Source: Chitinophaga sp. sic0106
GTDB taxonomy: Bacteria; Bacteroidota; Bacteroidia; Chitinophagales; Chitinophagaceae
Reading direction: 5' to 3'
Length of the DNA: 64,000 nt
NCBI RefSeq assembly: GCF_019219075.1
Contig: NZ_JAHUWJ010000009.1
Coordinates: forward strand, 62,001 to 126,000
Shown here piece by piece: positions 45,184-54,479 of this stretch. The first letter of the stretch is position 1; every line of letters starts with the position of its first letter. Under the pieces are notes generated by a model. It did not search any database and was not told where the DNA came from. It was given only the letters and a program-made list of their open reading frames with translations. The position numbers and the translations under genes were made by a program.

Positions 45184-46623
45184 TTAAGTGGTTGTCTTTG
45201 CTTTCTTGAAACCCTGTCGCTGCATATTACCCCAGCTGCTCCGCCTGTTTGTCAGGAAGAAGAAATAACCCTTCAGGGAATAAAAGGTAATCAGGGGATG
45301 ATACAGCAAAAACTCCAGGAATGGCATGATGCACAAGGACAATACTTCTTTTACTGTTTTATAATAATGGAAACTCAGCTGATCCCATAGTATCGAAAAA
45401 GTGGTGATCATTATCGCATACGTATATACGAAAATGAGCAGGAGTATGGCGTATGGCCAGTTCACATTACCGGTAAATGCCAGCCACAGGTATACAATCA
45501 CACCGGAGGCTTCTACCAGCGGTGCCAGCAGTTCAAAAAAGAAATTATAAGGGAATACTACCAGGCCCAATCTGCCATAGCGGGGATTCAGGAACACGCC
45601 CCTGTGTGCAAACATCAGCTGTGCGAGTCCTCTTGCCCAGCGGGTTCTTTGTCTCCCAAAAACCTGAAGAGAAGCAGGCCCCTCCGTCCAACACAAAGTT
45701 TTAGGGATGTAGCGAACGGCATAACGGATTTTATTATCCTCGCAGTAGCGACACATGCGCGTGAGCAGCTCCATATCTTCTCCGAAGGATTTATGGTCGT
45801 AGCCTCCGCTTTTGATCACTATTTCCCGGTCAAACAACCCAAGACCACCAGAAACGTTAGGCACACAGTTCATGGCGCTCCAGCCCATTTTTCCCAGCAC
45901 AAAGGAACGGATATACTCTACCTCCTGGAACCTTGGCAGCATGGCCTTTGGCGGGCGCATACGCGTCATCACCCCTTCGTCAAACTCGCTGGAATTGGCA
46001 ATGCGTAAAGTGGCGCCAATAGCGATCACCCTTCTGTCGCCATCCTGCATCACCGGCTTGATCAGCTCCAGCAAGGTGTCTTTATGCAATACGCAGTCCA
46101 CATCCGTACATACAAAGTAATCGAATGCAGCGGCGTTGATGCCTGCATTTACCGCGTCCGCCTTACTTTTCCCGTTGGCTTTATCAATCACCAGCAGGTT
46201 GGAGTAAGCAAGGTTGCGTGATTTATAAATATTACGAACCGGCTTGGTCCTTATTTTTTCATTGTAGGCGAAATCTACGGCCACCATATCAAATTCCTGT
46301 ATCAGTTGCTCCAGGCTATCGTCTGTACTGCCGTCGTTGATCAGCACAATTTCAAATTTCGGATAGTTCAGCGTGAGCAGGGAACGTACGTTGGCAATGA
46401 TGGTGAGCCCCTCGTTATAGGCAGGGGCAAGAATGGATATACCCGGTGCCAGCGGCGAGGTAACCAGACTTTCCAGCTGGCTCTGCTGCGTTGCATTCAG
46501 GTAACGCCGGATGGCTATAATCGAAAGAAATGCCAGCACGCCATATACGATGATTAACGTTAACCCATACACGAAAATGGAAGAGTCGTAAAATGCGCCT
46601 AATATTTCCTGTACACTGCTCAT
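45184..46623 (-). CDS. Processive GT2 glycosyltransferase, first copy
   Basis: The start ATG at 46623 overlaps the TGA of the HEAT-repeat gene (TGATG); an upstream in-frame ATG at 46650 would lie within that gene. The 479-residue protein has a first helix (SIFVYGLTLIIVYGVLAFLSIIAI), GT2 motifs LINDGSTDDS, TDVDCVL, SFGEDME and QRTRWARG, and C-terminal helices. It is clearly a paralogue of the following gene and lacks the CxxC insertion. Two adjacent synthases may make a heteropolymer or act as a heteromeric synthase. Confidence 0.88.
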   Translation of the reverse strand: MSSVQEILGAFYDSSIFVYGLTLIIVYGVLAFLSIIAIRRYLNATQQSQLESLVTSPLAPGISILAPAYNEGLTIIANVRSLLTLNYPKFEIVLINDGSTDDSLEQLIQEFDMVAVDFAYNEKIRTKPVRNIYKSRNLAYSNLLVIDKANGKSKADAVNAGINAAAFDYFVCTDVDCVLHKDTLLELIKPVMQDGDRRVIAIGATLRIANSSEFDEGVMTRMRPPKAMLPRFQEVEYIRSFVLGKMGWSAMNCVPNVSGGLGLFDREIVIKSGGYDHKSFGEDMELLTRMCRYCEDNKIRYAVRYIPKTLCWTEGPASLQVFGRQRTRWARGLAQLMFAHRGVFLNPRYGRLGLVVFPYNFFFELLAPLVEASGVIVYLWLAFTGNVNWPYAILLLIFVYTYAIMITTFSILWDQLSFHYYKTVKEVLSLCIMPFLEFLLYHPLITFYSLKGYFFFLTNRRSSWGNMQRQGFKKAKTTT

Positions 46624-47774
46624 CAATATTTGATTAAGGGGTTCATACAATGTTTGAGGATGAGCAGGTTTTCCCCGGTGGTGGTGCTCAGCAGCTCGTC
46701 AATCACACCTCTTGCCATCACTTCATTTTTAACAATGGCGCGTGCGGCAGCTTTGCGCAGGTCAAAGTCGGTAGAATGCAGGAATTCATTCCGCAGGAAG
46801 TCGATATGCCGCCCGCTTCTGATGCGCCCCAGCGCCTTCAGGATCGCAATCTGGCAAAACAAGGGCTGGCTGGTATACAGGTGTACGAGCTTATCTTCCA
46901 CCTCCGCGATTTTCAAGCGTCCCAATGCTTCGATGGCATCGGCACGCAGCACGTGATCCCTGTTTTCCAGCAGCCTGATAATAGCCGGCACGGCAGCAAG
47001 CTGGTTAAAATGTACCACCAGCTTCATACAGAAGGATACCACACTCTTATTGGAAGAGTAGGTGATCCACCGTGCGAAATTGGGGATGGCGATATCTGTG
47101 GTGGTGGTGATAATGCGAAAGAGCTCCACCTGGTCCCACGGGAGTAGCGGGTCAGTAACGGAATCGAAGAACTTGAACGGTTCGTTCTTACTCAGTTTGA
47201 TGTATGCCTGTCTGGCGGCAGCCCTCAGCTCACGGTTACGGCTATTGGCCAGTGGCAGAATGGTTACGTCCGAAATAGGCATGTCCATCAGGGTGAACTC
47301 TGTGAGCGCTTCTACTTTACGGTTCCAGTGGCGCGACTTCAACTTCCGCATGGCGTCCTTGTCCAGGTCCAGCTGCAGGTAAAGGTTGCGCAACAGGTCG
47401 CCGGCACTGCCCGATACGTTATTGCGGTAGTGAATAATACGGGCAGTCAGCATTTCGCGCGCCCAGCGGCGGTGCAGCGGCAGGGCATCAAATGGCTCCA
47501 GGTTCAGCGCCACCTTTGAAGGCACCACATCCTGAGGGATATTCGGATTTGTAATAATTTCATTGATCAGCAGGTCGTCCATGATGGGCAGCATTTTCCG
47601 CAACAGCCGGTTCTGGCGGAAATTGCGGTAACGACTTCTCAACATGACGAGATAGGCCAATACCGTGGCAGTCACTGCTATGAAAATAAAGATGATCGCT
47701 ATTTTTATAGCCAGCGGTGCGTAATAGTATATAGAGCGGATTTCCTGCAGAATGTCGGATAGTGTAGTTTCCAA
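46623..47774 (-). CDS. HEAT-repeat protein with one N-terminal membrane helix
   Basis: The 383-residue product has one helix (about 20-45, IAIIFIFIAVTATVLAYLVMLRSRYR) followed by a basic stretch and then helical HEAT-like repeats through the C-terminus, such as NRDHVLRADAIEALGRLKIAEVEDKLVHLY and FDLRKAAARAIVK. The repeats should face the cytosol and serve as a protein-docking scaffold. It is translationally coupled to the first glycosyltransferase by a 1-bp overlap and lies 8 bp behind the response regulator gene. It may tie the regulator to the synthase in place of the c-di-GMP/PilZ control that Bacteroidota mostly lack. That role is an inference. Confidence 0.75.
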   Translation of the reverse strand: METTLSDILQEIRSIYYYAPLAIKIAIIFIFIAVTATVLAYLVMLRSRYRNFRQNRLLRKMLPIMDDLLINEIITNPNIPQDVVPSKVALNLEPFDALPLHRRWAREMLTARIIHYRNNVSGSAGDLLRNLYLQLDLDKDAMRKLKSRHWNRKVEALTEFTLMDMPISDVTILPLANSRNRELRAAARQAYIKLSKNEPFKFFDSVTDPLLPWDQVELFRIITTTTDIAIPNFARWITYSSNKSVVSFCMKLVVHFNQLAAVPAIIRLLENRDHVLRADAIEALGRLKIAEVEDKLVHLYTSQPLFCQIAILKALGRIRSGRHIDFLRNEFLHSTDFDLRKAAARAIVKNEVMARGVIDELLSTTTGENLLILKHCMNPLIKY

Positions 47775-47782
47775 TAGTAAAT

Positions 47783-48157
47783 TTATTTCTTCATTAATAA
47801 ACGTTTAACCCTGATAATAAGCTCAGCAGGGATTATTGGCTTTTTAAGGAAATCGTCCACCCCCAGCTTAAAGCCTTCCATAATCATGTCTTCATTGCCG
47901 GCGTTGGAAACGATGATGACCGGTATCGGATGCTCCTGGTTATGCGTTTTTACTTTACTGAGGATTTCAAAACCATTGGCATAAGGCATCATGATATCGG
48001 TAATGACGAGGTCATACTGATAGTTGTTGTCTTCCAGTTTCTGCATCGCCTCCTTGCCATTCACGGCTACATCCACGTGGTACTCAGGCTCCGGCAAAAT
48101 ACGTGCAATAATTTTTGGCATTACTTCATCATCCTCTACGAGCAAAATTCTATTCAT
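47783..48157 (-). CDS. Stand-alone response regulator (receiver only)
   Basis: The 124-residue CheY-like receiver has the acidic pair in ILLVEDDE, the phosphoacceptor Asp54 in DLVITDIMMP and the conserved Lys in FLKKPI, and no output domain. It is the first gene of the exopolysaccharide-like operon and is divergent from a large hybrid kinase gene, its likely phosphodonor. It probably acts by binding a partner such as the HEAT-repeat protein. Confidence 0.9.
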   Translation of the reverse strand: MNRILLVEDDEVMPKIIARILPEPEYHVDVAVNGKEAMQKLEDNNYQYDLVITDIMMPYANGFEILSKVKTHNQEHPIPVIIVSNAGNEDMIMEGFKLGVDDFLKKPIIPAELIIRVKRLLMKK

Positions 48158-48562
48158 TGTGACTCTTTTTGTCCGCTTATAACAACCTATACAGGCCCTT
48201 GTTCAAAGCGATTGGTTATAATAATTTTTAAATTAGCATGGTTATTTGAGAGCTGGCATTTCAATAGAGAATGATATAGAATTTATAAAAAGTACCGGGC
48301 CGGGCCCGGAACGATCTTCAACGACACAGCATAATTATTTACAAAAAAATAGTGCCGGAACATTCACCATCTTCGTATATATACTATGATTACTGGTTTT
48401 TAGTTTTGTCGTTAACAAATAAATATTTGAAAACACTTGATAATATTACTTGTCAAAATCATTGAATATGAACAAGTTTTGATATTTTTAACTAAATTAT
48501 AGAATAAAATTGATTGCAGGTATTTCAACCGCTTTTTTCGATCACATTTTTTTAGTCAGACT
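48158..48562. other. Divergent regulatory region between GT2 operon and signalling operon
   Basis: This 405-bp stretch is very A/T-rich and has no supported ORF. It must contain start sites for both operons. Several TTTG and TA-rich elements occur (for example TTTTG near 48403 with ATATTTG about 17 bp later), but none fits the Bacteroidota consensus well enough to call. Confidence 0.4.
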
Positions 48563-51500
48563 ATGAAGTTTTCATTGGTAAACCGATTGTATACCGGCTT
48601 TGCGCTGGTCGTGATTCTGGTGGTACTGGGGGGAATCCTCACGATGAGGTCGTTCCAGAAACAAAAGCGGGAGTCTGCCTGGGTACAGCATACCTATAAA
48701 GTATTAAATCAGCTGGAACGGATAAACCGGTTGGTGGTAGATATGGAGGCATCCAGGCGTGGATTTCGCGCCACATTCCAGCGCAAATATCTGCAACCCT
48801 ATGAAATCAATCTGCCCAAAATTGGGCCGGCGCTACTGACGTTGCGGAGTATGGTGGCTGATAATTTGAGCGAGCAGCGGCGGGTGGACAGCCTGGAAAA
48901 CTCCGTCAACGCGGTGCTCAGCTTCTGGAATGAAAATGATCACCGTATCTGGAAACAGACACTGAATGATAACGAAGATATTACCAGTCGTGAAGTGGGG
49001 TTGATGGACAACATCCGTAACAGCATTATTAACATACGAACTGAGGAACAACGCTTGCTGGCGTTGCGGGAGCAGGAAAACGAAGAATCCGCTGACAGAT
49101 CAATGGTAGTGCTGATCTGGAATAACTTCTTCATTTTGATGGTTGGTTTTATCCTCATCGTAGTCACCTATAAGGAATTTAAACGCCGCCTCCGGGCACA
49201 ACACATCCTCAACACCAAGCTGGATGAGGTGGTGGAATTGAATAACCAGGCCAACCAGCGCAACTGGAAGCTGGTAGGAATGGACCAGATGAATACCAGC
49301 CTGCAGGGGATTCTGGATGTGCAATGCCTCTCTGAAAAATGTTTAAAGGAATTGGTAGAATACGGTAACTATGTAGCCGGCGCATTTTACGTGGCGGATG
49401 AAAAGGGTTCCCTTCGTTTAGCCGCCAGCGTTGCCATACCTGCCGGCATGCCCCAAATGCTTGTGCCCGGTGAAGGCCTCACCGGCCAGGCCGCCCTGGA
49501 AAAGAAAATCAGTGTGATTGATAATATTCCGGCCGATTACTGGAAAGTTAGCTCTGCTACCGGCGGAGCCACCCCGGTGCAACTGATCCTGGTGCCATTG
49601 TGGATGGACAGCGAAATTGCCGGAGTAATAGAATTAGCATCTTTCCATAAAACTACCCCGGTGCAACTTGAACTCCTGGAAACACAGGCCAAGGATATTG
49701 CAGTGGCCCTCAACGCCGCCAATAGCCGTGATAAAGTGATGGAACTGCTTAAACAAGTACAGGAACATAAGGAGATACTGATCAATCAACAGGAAGAACT
49801 CCGCCAGAGTAACGAAGAACTTAGCCGGCAGTCAGAAGTATTGCAGGCTTCAGAAGAGGAACTGCGGGTGCAGGAAGAAGAGCTGCGCCAGGTAAATGCG
49901 GAGATGACCGTTAAAAACAAAGCGCTGGAAGCCGCCAGGGAAGCACTTTCTGTGAAAGCATCAGAGCTGGAATCCAGCAACCGCTATAAGTCCGACTTCC
50001 TCGCCAACATGTCCCATGAATTGCGTACACCCCTAAACAGTGTACTCATTCTGGCAAAAATGCTGGAAGAAAATAAGGATAATAACCTCACCACCCGCCA
50101 ACAGGAATACGCCACTATCATTCACCGTTCCGGCTCGGAACTGCTCACACTCATCAATGATATCCTCGACCTGTCGAAAATCGAAGCCGGTAAAATTGAT
50201 ATTAATATAGAGCCGGTGCGGGTGAAGGAAATGCAGCATGATATCGATGACCTGTTCAGGATTGTGGCGCAGCAGAAAAATATTCATTTTATACAGAACA
50301 TCAGCGCGGACGTGCCCGAAAAGGTACCGACAGATAAGCAGCGCCTCGAACAGGTGATCCGCAATTTGTTGTCCAACGCCTTTAAATTCACGCCGGAACG
50401 TGGTACGGTAAAAGTAGAATGGTATGTGAAAGGAACCGACCTATGTGTGAGCGTGATTGATACGGGTATGGGTATACCGGAAGACAAGCAACAGCTGATC
50501 TTTGAGGCTTTCCAGCAGGCCGATAGTAGTACCAGCCGCAAGTTCGGCGGTACCGGTCTCGGATTGTCCATCTCCCGCTACCTCATGAAAATGATGAACG
50601 GCCAGATACAACTGGAAAGCAGCTCGCCGCAGGGAAGCACCTTCACCATCTGTATCCCGCTGGAACCAGCCAATCTGCCTTTTAAAACTCAGGCAGAACA
50701 TATTCCTGCCGTCGTGCAGGTACAAATGCCGGCAGAGGCCACGCCGGAAGACGATCGGGGGGATGTTAACCAACACGATAAACTTATCCTCATCGTGGAA
50801 GACGATAAATGGTTCGCCGACCTGCTGAAGGAAATGTCCAGAAACAAAGGCTTCAAAACAATTGTGGCCCATAACGGACAGGAGGGGCTGTACCTCGCCC
50901 GCAAATTCAGGCCGGTCGCCATTATACTGGATATGAACCTGCCGGTGATCGATGGAGAAAGCATCCTTCAGATCATCCGCAGCACAGATGACCTGAAGGA
51001 TATACTGGTCCATGTGGTGTCCGCCGGGGAATTATCTCCCCATACAGCTACTAACGTAAACGGATACACGCAAAAGCCCCTGCAGCAGCCCGACATGGAA
51101 AAGATTTTCCTGGATATCAATTCCCAGCTGCACGCCCGCCTGAAAAAGGTATTAATCATTGCAGCAGGGCCGCTGGCAGGAGATCCGCACATCCGCTCCA
51201 AAACGGAAGAACGCCGCCTGGAAACGCAGTACGACCAGGCAGCCAATATTGATGCAGCCAAAAAATTTCTGGCAGCACAAAAATATGATGGCGTAATTGT
51301 TGAATTAGGGGAAGATATCAATGCAGCTGTAGCAGAATTGCAGGAGCTGGCTACCTTAACTGCTGATTCCGCAACGCCGGTAATTGCTTACCTCGATAAA
51401 GACATTAATCCCAACGAGGAAGCGCAGTTGAAAAAACATGCAGCGGCCATCGTACGTAGTTCAGCCCTGGCAACAGACCGGCTGCTGGATGAATTGGAGT

Positions 51501-51949
51501 TGTTTTTGTATAAGCTGGAAAAAGTAGATCCGAAAAATGAGGAAACACTCAAAGAGCTGAAAGACACCGAAAATATCATGGAAGGCAAAACCATTCTGCT
51601 GGCCGATGATGATATGCGCAATGTGTTTTCTATCAGCGCGCTGCTGGAAGCACAAGGTGTAAGTGTGCTCGCAGCTTCAGATGGGCAGGAAGCCCTGGAC
51701 ATACTCCGGCAACACCCCGATACCCACCTTGTACTGATGGATATCATGATGCCGGGCATGAACGGCTACGAAGCCATGAAACAAATAAGACAGGATAAAA
51801 GATTTACCCGACTACCGGTTATCGCACTCACCGCCAAAGCAATGGCCGACGACCGGCAGAAATCAATAGACGCAGGCGCTTCTGATTATATTACCAAACC
51901 CGTGGATGGTAGTAAATTATTGTCGCTGATCAGGGTGTGGTTGTCATAA
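48563..51949 (+). CDS. Hybrid histidine kinase: CHASE3, GAF, kinase, three receiver modules
   Basis: The 1128-residue sensor has a first helix (residues about 10-28), a CHASE3-like periplasmic part, a second helix (about 183-202) and a GAF domain (about 240-390). A coiled coil (about 395-475, many Gln/Glu) leads to HisKA with phospho-acceptor His485 in MSHELRTPLNS and HATPase_c with DTGMGIPED and GGTGLGLSIS. Receiver 1 has acceptor Asp790. The middle receiver-like module (about 865-995) lacks both the acidic pair and the acceptor Asp, so it is degenerate. Receiver 3 has Asp1060 in VLMDIMMPGMNG. It heads a four-gene operon with CheR, CheB and a receiver-kinase. Divergent placement suggests it controls the GT2 operon through the stand-alone receiver. 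Confidence 0.9.
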   Translation: MKFSLVNRLYTGFALVVILVVLGGILTMRSFQKQKRESAWVQHTYKVLNQLERINRLVVDMEASRRGFRATFQRKYLQPYEINLPKIGPALLTLRSMVADNLSEQRRVDSLENSVNAVLSFWNENDHRIWKQTLNDNEDITSREVGLMDNIRNSIINIRTEEQRLLALREQENEESADRSMVVLIWNNFFILMVGFILIVVTYKEFKRRLRAQHILNTKLDEVVELNNQANQRNWKLVGMDQMNTSLQGILDVQCLSEKCLKELVEYGNYVAGAFYVADEKGSLRLAASVAIPAGMPQMLVPGEGLTGQAALEKKISVIDNIPADYWKVSSATGGATPVQLILVPLWMDSEIAGVIELASFHKTTPVQLELLETQAKDIAVALNAANSRDKVMELLKQVQEHKEILINQQEELRQSNEELSRQSEVLQASEEELRVQEEELRQVNAEMTVKNKALEAAREALSVKASELESSNRYKSDFLANMSHELRTPLNSVLILAKMLEENKDNNLTTRQQEYATIIHRSGSELLTLINDILDLSKIEAGKIDINIEPVRVKEMQHDIDDLFRIVAQQKNIHFIQNISADVPEKVPTDKQRLEQVIRNLLSNAFKFTPERGTVKVEWYVKGTDLCVSVIDTGMGIPEDKQQLIFEAFQQADSSTSRKFGGTGLGLSISRYLMKMMNGQIQLESSSPQGSTFTICIPLEPANLPFKTQAEHIPAVVQVQMPAEATPEDDRGDVNQHDKLILIVEDDKWFADLLKEMSRNKGFKTIVAHNGQEGLYLARKFRPVAIILDMNLPVIDGESILQIIRSTDDLKDILVHVVSAGELSPHTATNVNGYTQKPLQQPDMEKIFLDINSQLHARLKKVLIIAAGPLAGDPHIRSKTEERRLETQYDQAANIDAAKKFLAAQKYDGVIVELGEDINAAVAELQELATLTADSATPVIAYLDKDINPNEEAQLKKHAAAIVRSSALATDRLLDELELFLYKLEKVDPKNEETLKELKDTENIMEGKTILLADDDMRNVFSISALLEAQGVSVLAASDGQEALDILRQHPDTHLVLMDIMMPGMNGYEAMKQIRQDKRFTRLPVIALTAKAMADDRQKSIDAGASDYITKPVDGSKLLSLIRVWLS

Positions 51950-51956
51950 ATCAAAT

Positions 51957-52778
51957 ATGGTAGAAGAAATCAGTAATACAGAACTCCAGGAGCTGATCTA
52001 TATCGTCCAGCATCAGTATGGCTACGACTTCAATGATTACGCAAAGTCATCACTGAAGAGAAGATTTGTACGATTTATGGGCCACGCCAGCGTGGCAACG
52101 CTGGTGGAATTTAAAACGCGGCTGCAAACAGATCCCGTTTTTTTCAAATGGATGGTAGAGTATATTACCGTGAATGTGACGGAAATGTTCCGTGATCCGG
52201 GGTTTTATAAATTATTGAGAGAAGAAGTGCTGCCCCGGCTGGCCACCTATCCGATCATTAAAATATGGCACGCTGGCTGCGCCACCGGAGAAGAAGTCTA
52301 TTCCATGGCTATATTGCTCCAGGAGGCGGGACTACTGGAACGCAGTCGTTTATACGCCACCGATATGAATGCTGCCAATCTCGAAAAGGCCAATACCGGC
52401 ATTGTGCCCATGAAGTGGATGAAAGACTATACCCACAACTACATCCAGTCGGGAGGAAGAAATGATTTTTCAGATTATTATACTGCGCGGTACGATAATG
52501 CGATCATCCATCCATCGTTGCGCAAAAACATCATCTTCTTCCAGCACAACCTGGTAACAGACCAGGTATTTAACGAGTTTCAACTAATATGCTGCCGGAA
52601 TGTTTTCATATACTTTAACCGCCCGCTGCAGGAAAAAGTAGTGTCCCTGTTTTACGACAGCCTGACCACAAGAGGCTACCTGGCACTGGGTATGAAAGAA
52701 TCCATGTTGTTCAGCAAAGAGCGGAAAAAGTTTGAAGTAGTGAATGGTCCGTATAAAATTTTCAGACGTAAATTATAA
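51957..52778 (+). CDS. cheR: CheR-type SAM-dependent methyltransferase
   Basis: CheR methylates glutamates of chemoreceptors. The 273-residue product has a shortened N-terminal helical domain (YGYDFNDYAKSSLKRRFVRFM), the beta-subdomain-associated TVNVTEMFRDP, the SAM-binding IWHAGCATGEEVYSMA, an acidic YATDMNA and NVFIYFN near the end. All methyltransferase motifs are intact. No chemoreceptor gene is present in the window, so the substrate is unknown; kinase-linked CheR/CheB pairs occur in Bacteroidota. It lies 7 bp behind the hybrid kinase. Confidence 0.9.
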   Translation: MVEEISNTELQELIYIVQHQYGYDFNDYAKSSLKRRFVRFMGHASVATLVEFKTRLQTDPVFFKWMVEYITVNVTEMFRDPGFYKLLREEVLPRLATYPIIKIWHAGCATGEEVYSMAILLQEAGLLERSRLYATDMNAANLEKANTGIVPMKWMKDYTHNYIQSGGRNDFSDYYTARYDNAIIHPSLRKNIIFFQHNLVTDQVFNEFQLICCRNVFIYFNRPLQEKVVSLFYDSLTTRGYLALGMKESMLFSKERKKFEVVNGPYKIFRRKL

Positions 52779-52781
52779 TAC

Positions 52782-53357
52782 TTGAAGCCTGCAACCGGAT
52801 TTGATATTATTGCCATAGGTGGTTCCGCCGGCAGCCTGCCCGTGATGGGCAAGCTGGTCAGGGAGCTGCCGCCGGATATGAAAACGCCGGTCATCCTGGT
52901 ATTGCACCGGCTTAAGAACGTGTATAGTGAATTAAACAAGCTGATGTCCACCAACAGGCCCATCATAGAGCCGGAGGACAAGGAGCCTGTAAAGCCAGGC
53001 TGCATTTACCTGGCACCACAAAATTATCACCTGCTGGTAGAGCCGGATAATACTTTTTCGCTGGACTACTCCGAACTGGTCCATTACAGCCGGCCCGCGA
53101 TAGATGAAACTTTCTTTAGTATAGCGGCCACCTATGGCAGAGGCGCCCTTGGCATCCTCCTCAGTGGCGCCAACAGCGACGGGGCCGCCGGACTATTACG
53201 TATCGTAAAAAATGGTGGTACAGGCATTGCACAGGACCCGGAAGAAGCAGATTTTGATATCATGCCGCTCGCAGCCATAGAACTTTCCAATAAGATAGAC
53301 GTTATGCGGACAGATGAAATAGCAACCTTTATAAGAACTAAATATACCAACAAGTAA
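52782..53357 (+). CDS. cheB: CheB-type methylesterase, catalytic domain only
   Basis: The start is TTG at 52782, 3 bp after the CheR stop. The 191-residue protein is only the CheB esterase domain: Ser15 in IGGSAGS, His42 in LVLHRL and Asp133 in GANSDGA form the triad. The N-terminal receiver that normally regulates CheB is absent, so it would not be switched by phosphorylation in the usual way. It would remove methyl esters or deamidate Gln residues on the same partner that CheR modifies. Confidence 0.88.
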   Translation: MKPATGFDIIAIGGSAGSLPVMGKLVRELPPDMKTPVILVLHRLKNVYSELNKLMSTNRPIIEPEDKEPVKPGCIYLAPQNYHLLVEPDNTFSLDYSELVHYSRPAIDETFFSIAATYGRGALGILLSGANSDGAAGLLRIVKNGGTGIAQDPEEADFDIMPLAAIELSNKIDVMRTDEIATFIRTKYTNK

Positions 53358-53369
53358 ATCAACAAGTAA

Positions 53370-54467
53370 ATGTCAGCACCTTCCAAAAAAATGACGATCC
53401 TGCTCGTGGATGATAAACCGGAAAACCTGTTGTCGCTCGAAGACATGTTGCAGGCTCCCAACAGGGTATTTCTGAAGGCACAGTCAGGCAATGAAGCACT
53501 CAAGCTCACACTGAAAAGCCCCGACATCGGGCTCATCATGCTGGATGTGCAGATGGGAGAGATGGATGGTTACGAAGTGGCGCGGCTGTTGAAAAGCAAC
53601 CCCAAAACTAAAGATATTTCCATCATTTTTGTTACCGCGATCAACAAGGAAGAACAATATGTATTAAAAGGATTTGAGGAAGGCGCCGTGGACTACCTGG
53701 CCAAGCCATTGGATGTAGATATCACCCGCGCAAAAGTAAGCGTTTTTGAAAAACTCTACTTCTACCAGGAAGAACTAAAAAATGCTTTCGCAGAAAAAGA
53801 TAAGATCAACAAGCAGTTGGAGCGCTTCATGTTCGTGGTGGCACATGACCTGAAATCGCCGCTCAACGGGGCTATCGGCCTGCTCAATTTGATCGCGGAA
53901 GATGACCGCATCAAAAATGAACCGGACCTGCATGAATATATGCAGATCGTGCTTACTGCCACCAATCACCTCACAGAAATGATTACCAGTGTGCTCGATT
54001 ATACCCGTAAAATTGAGGAGGAGCAGCCTAAAGAGCCGGTGGAAGTAGGGCAGCTGCTGCGCCACATGGTGAAGCTGTTGTTTTTACCGAATACTGTATC
54101 TGTGGAATATGATACGGAGTTCCCCACTATCACGACTACACGCCTCAAATTGCAACAGGTATTTCAGAACCTGGTGACAAATGCGATTAAGCATAACGAT
54201 AAAGAGAACGTGGAGATACGTATAGGCGCCAGGGAATCGCAAAAGGAAGGTTATATAGAGTTTTATGTGCAGGATAATGGTCCGGGCGTATCCCAGCGCG
54301 ATACCGACCGTATTTTCCGGTTGTTTGAAAAAGGCGACAGTGCTAACGGAACAGGCATTGGTCTTAATATATTTAAAATGCTGGTAGAGGAGCAGGGGGG
54401 AAAGGTATGGGTAGAATCCAATCCTGGTGTTGGCAGCAAGTTCTTTTTTGAATGGAGTAAACAGTAG
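53370..54467 (+). CDS. Receiver-histidine kinase (REC-HisKA-HATPase)
   Basis: The 365-residue soluble protein begins with a receiver domain (ILLVDDKPEN, acceptor Asp59 in LIMLDVQMGEMDG, Lys in YLAKPLD). HisKA with His159 in VVAHDLKSPLNG and an HATPase_c domain with NLVTNAIKHND, DNGPGV and GTGIGLNIFKMLVEEQGG follow. An N-terminal receiver linked to a kinase suggests it takes a phosphoryl signal from the hybrid kinase and passes it on. It is the last gene of the signalling operon, convergent with the PAS-like gene, with only 12 bp between stops. Confidence 0.9.
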   Translation: MSAPSKKMTILLVDDKPENLLSLEDMLQAPNRVFLKAQSGNEALKLTLKSPDIGLIMLDVQMGEMDGYEVARLLKSNPKTKDISIIFVTAINKEEQYVLKGFEEGAVDYLAKPLDVDITRAKVSVFEKLYFYQEELKNAFAEKDKINKQLERFMFVVAHDLKSPLNGAIGLLNLIAEDDRIKNEPDLHEYMQIVLTATNHLTEMITSVLDYTRKIEEEQPKEPVEVGQLLRHMVKLLFLPNTVSVEYDTEFPTITTTRLKLQQVFQNLVTNAIKHNDKENVEIRIGARESQKEGYIEFYVQDNGPGVSQRDTDRIFRLFEKGDSANGTGIGLNIFKMLVEEQGGKVWVESNPGVGSKFFFEWSKQ

Positions 54468-54479
54468 CAGGAGCGGGTG

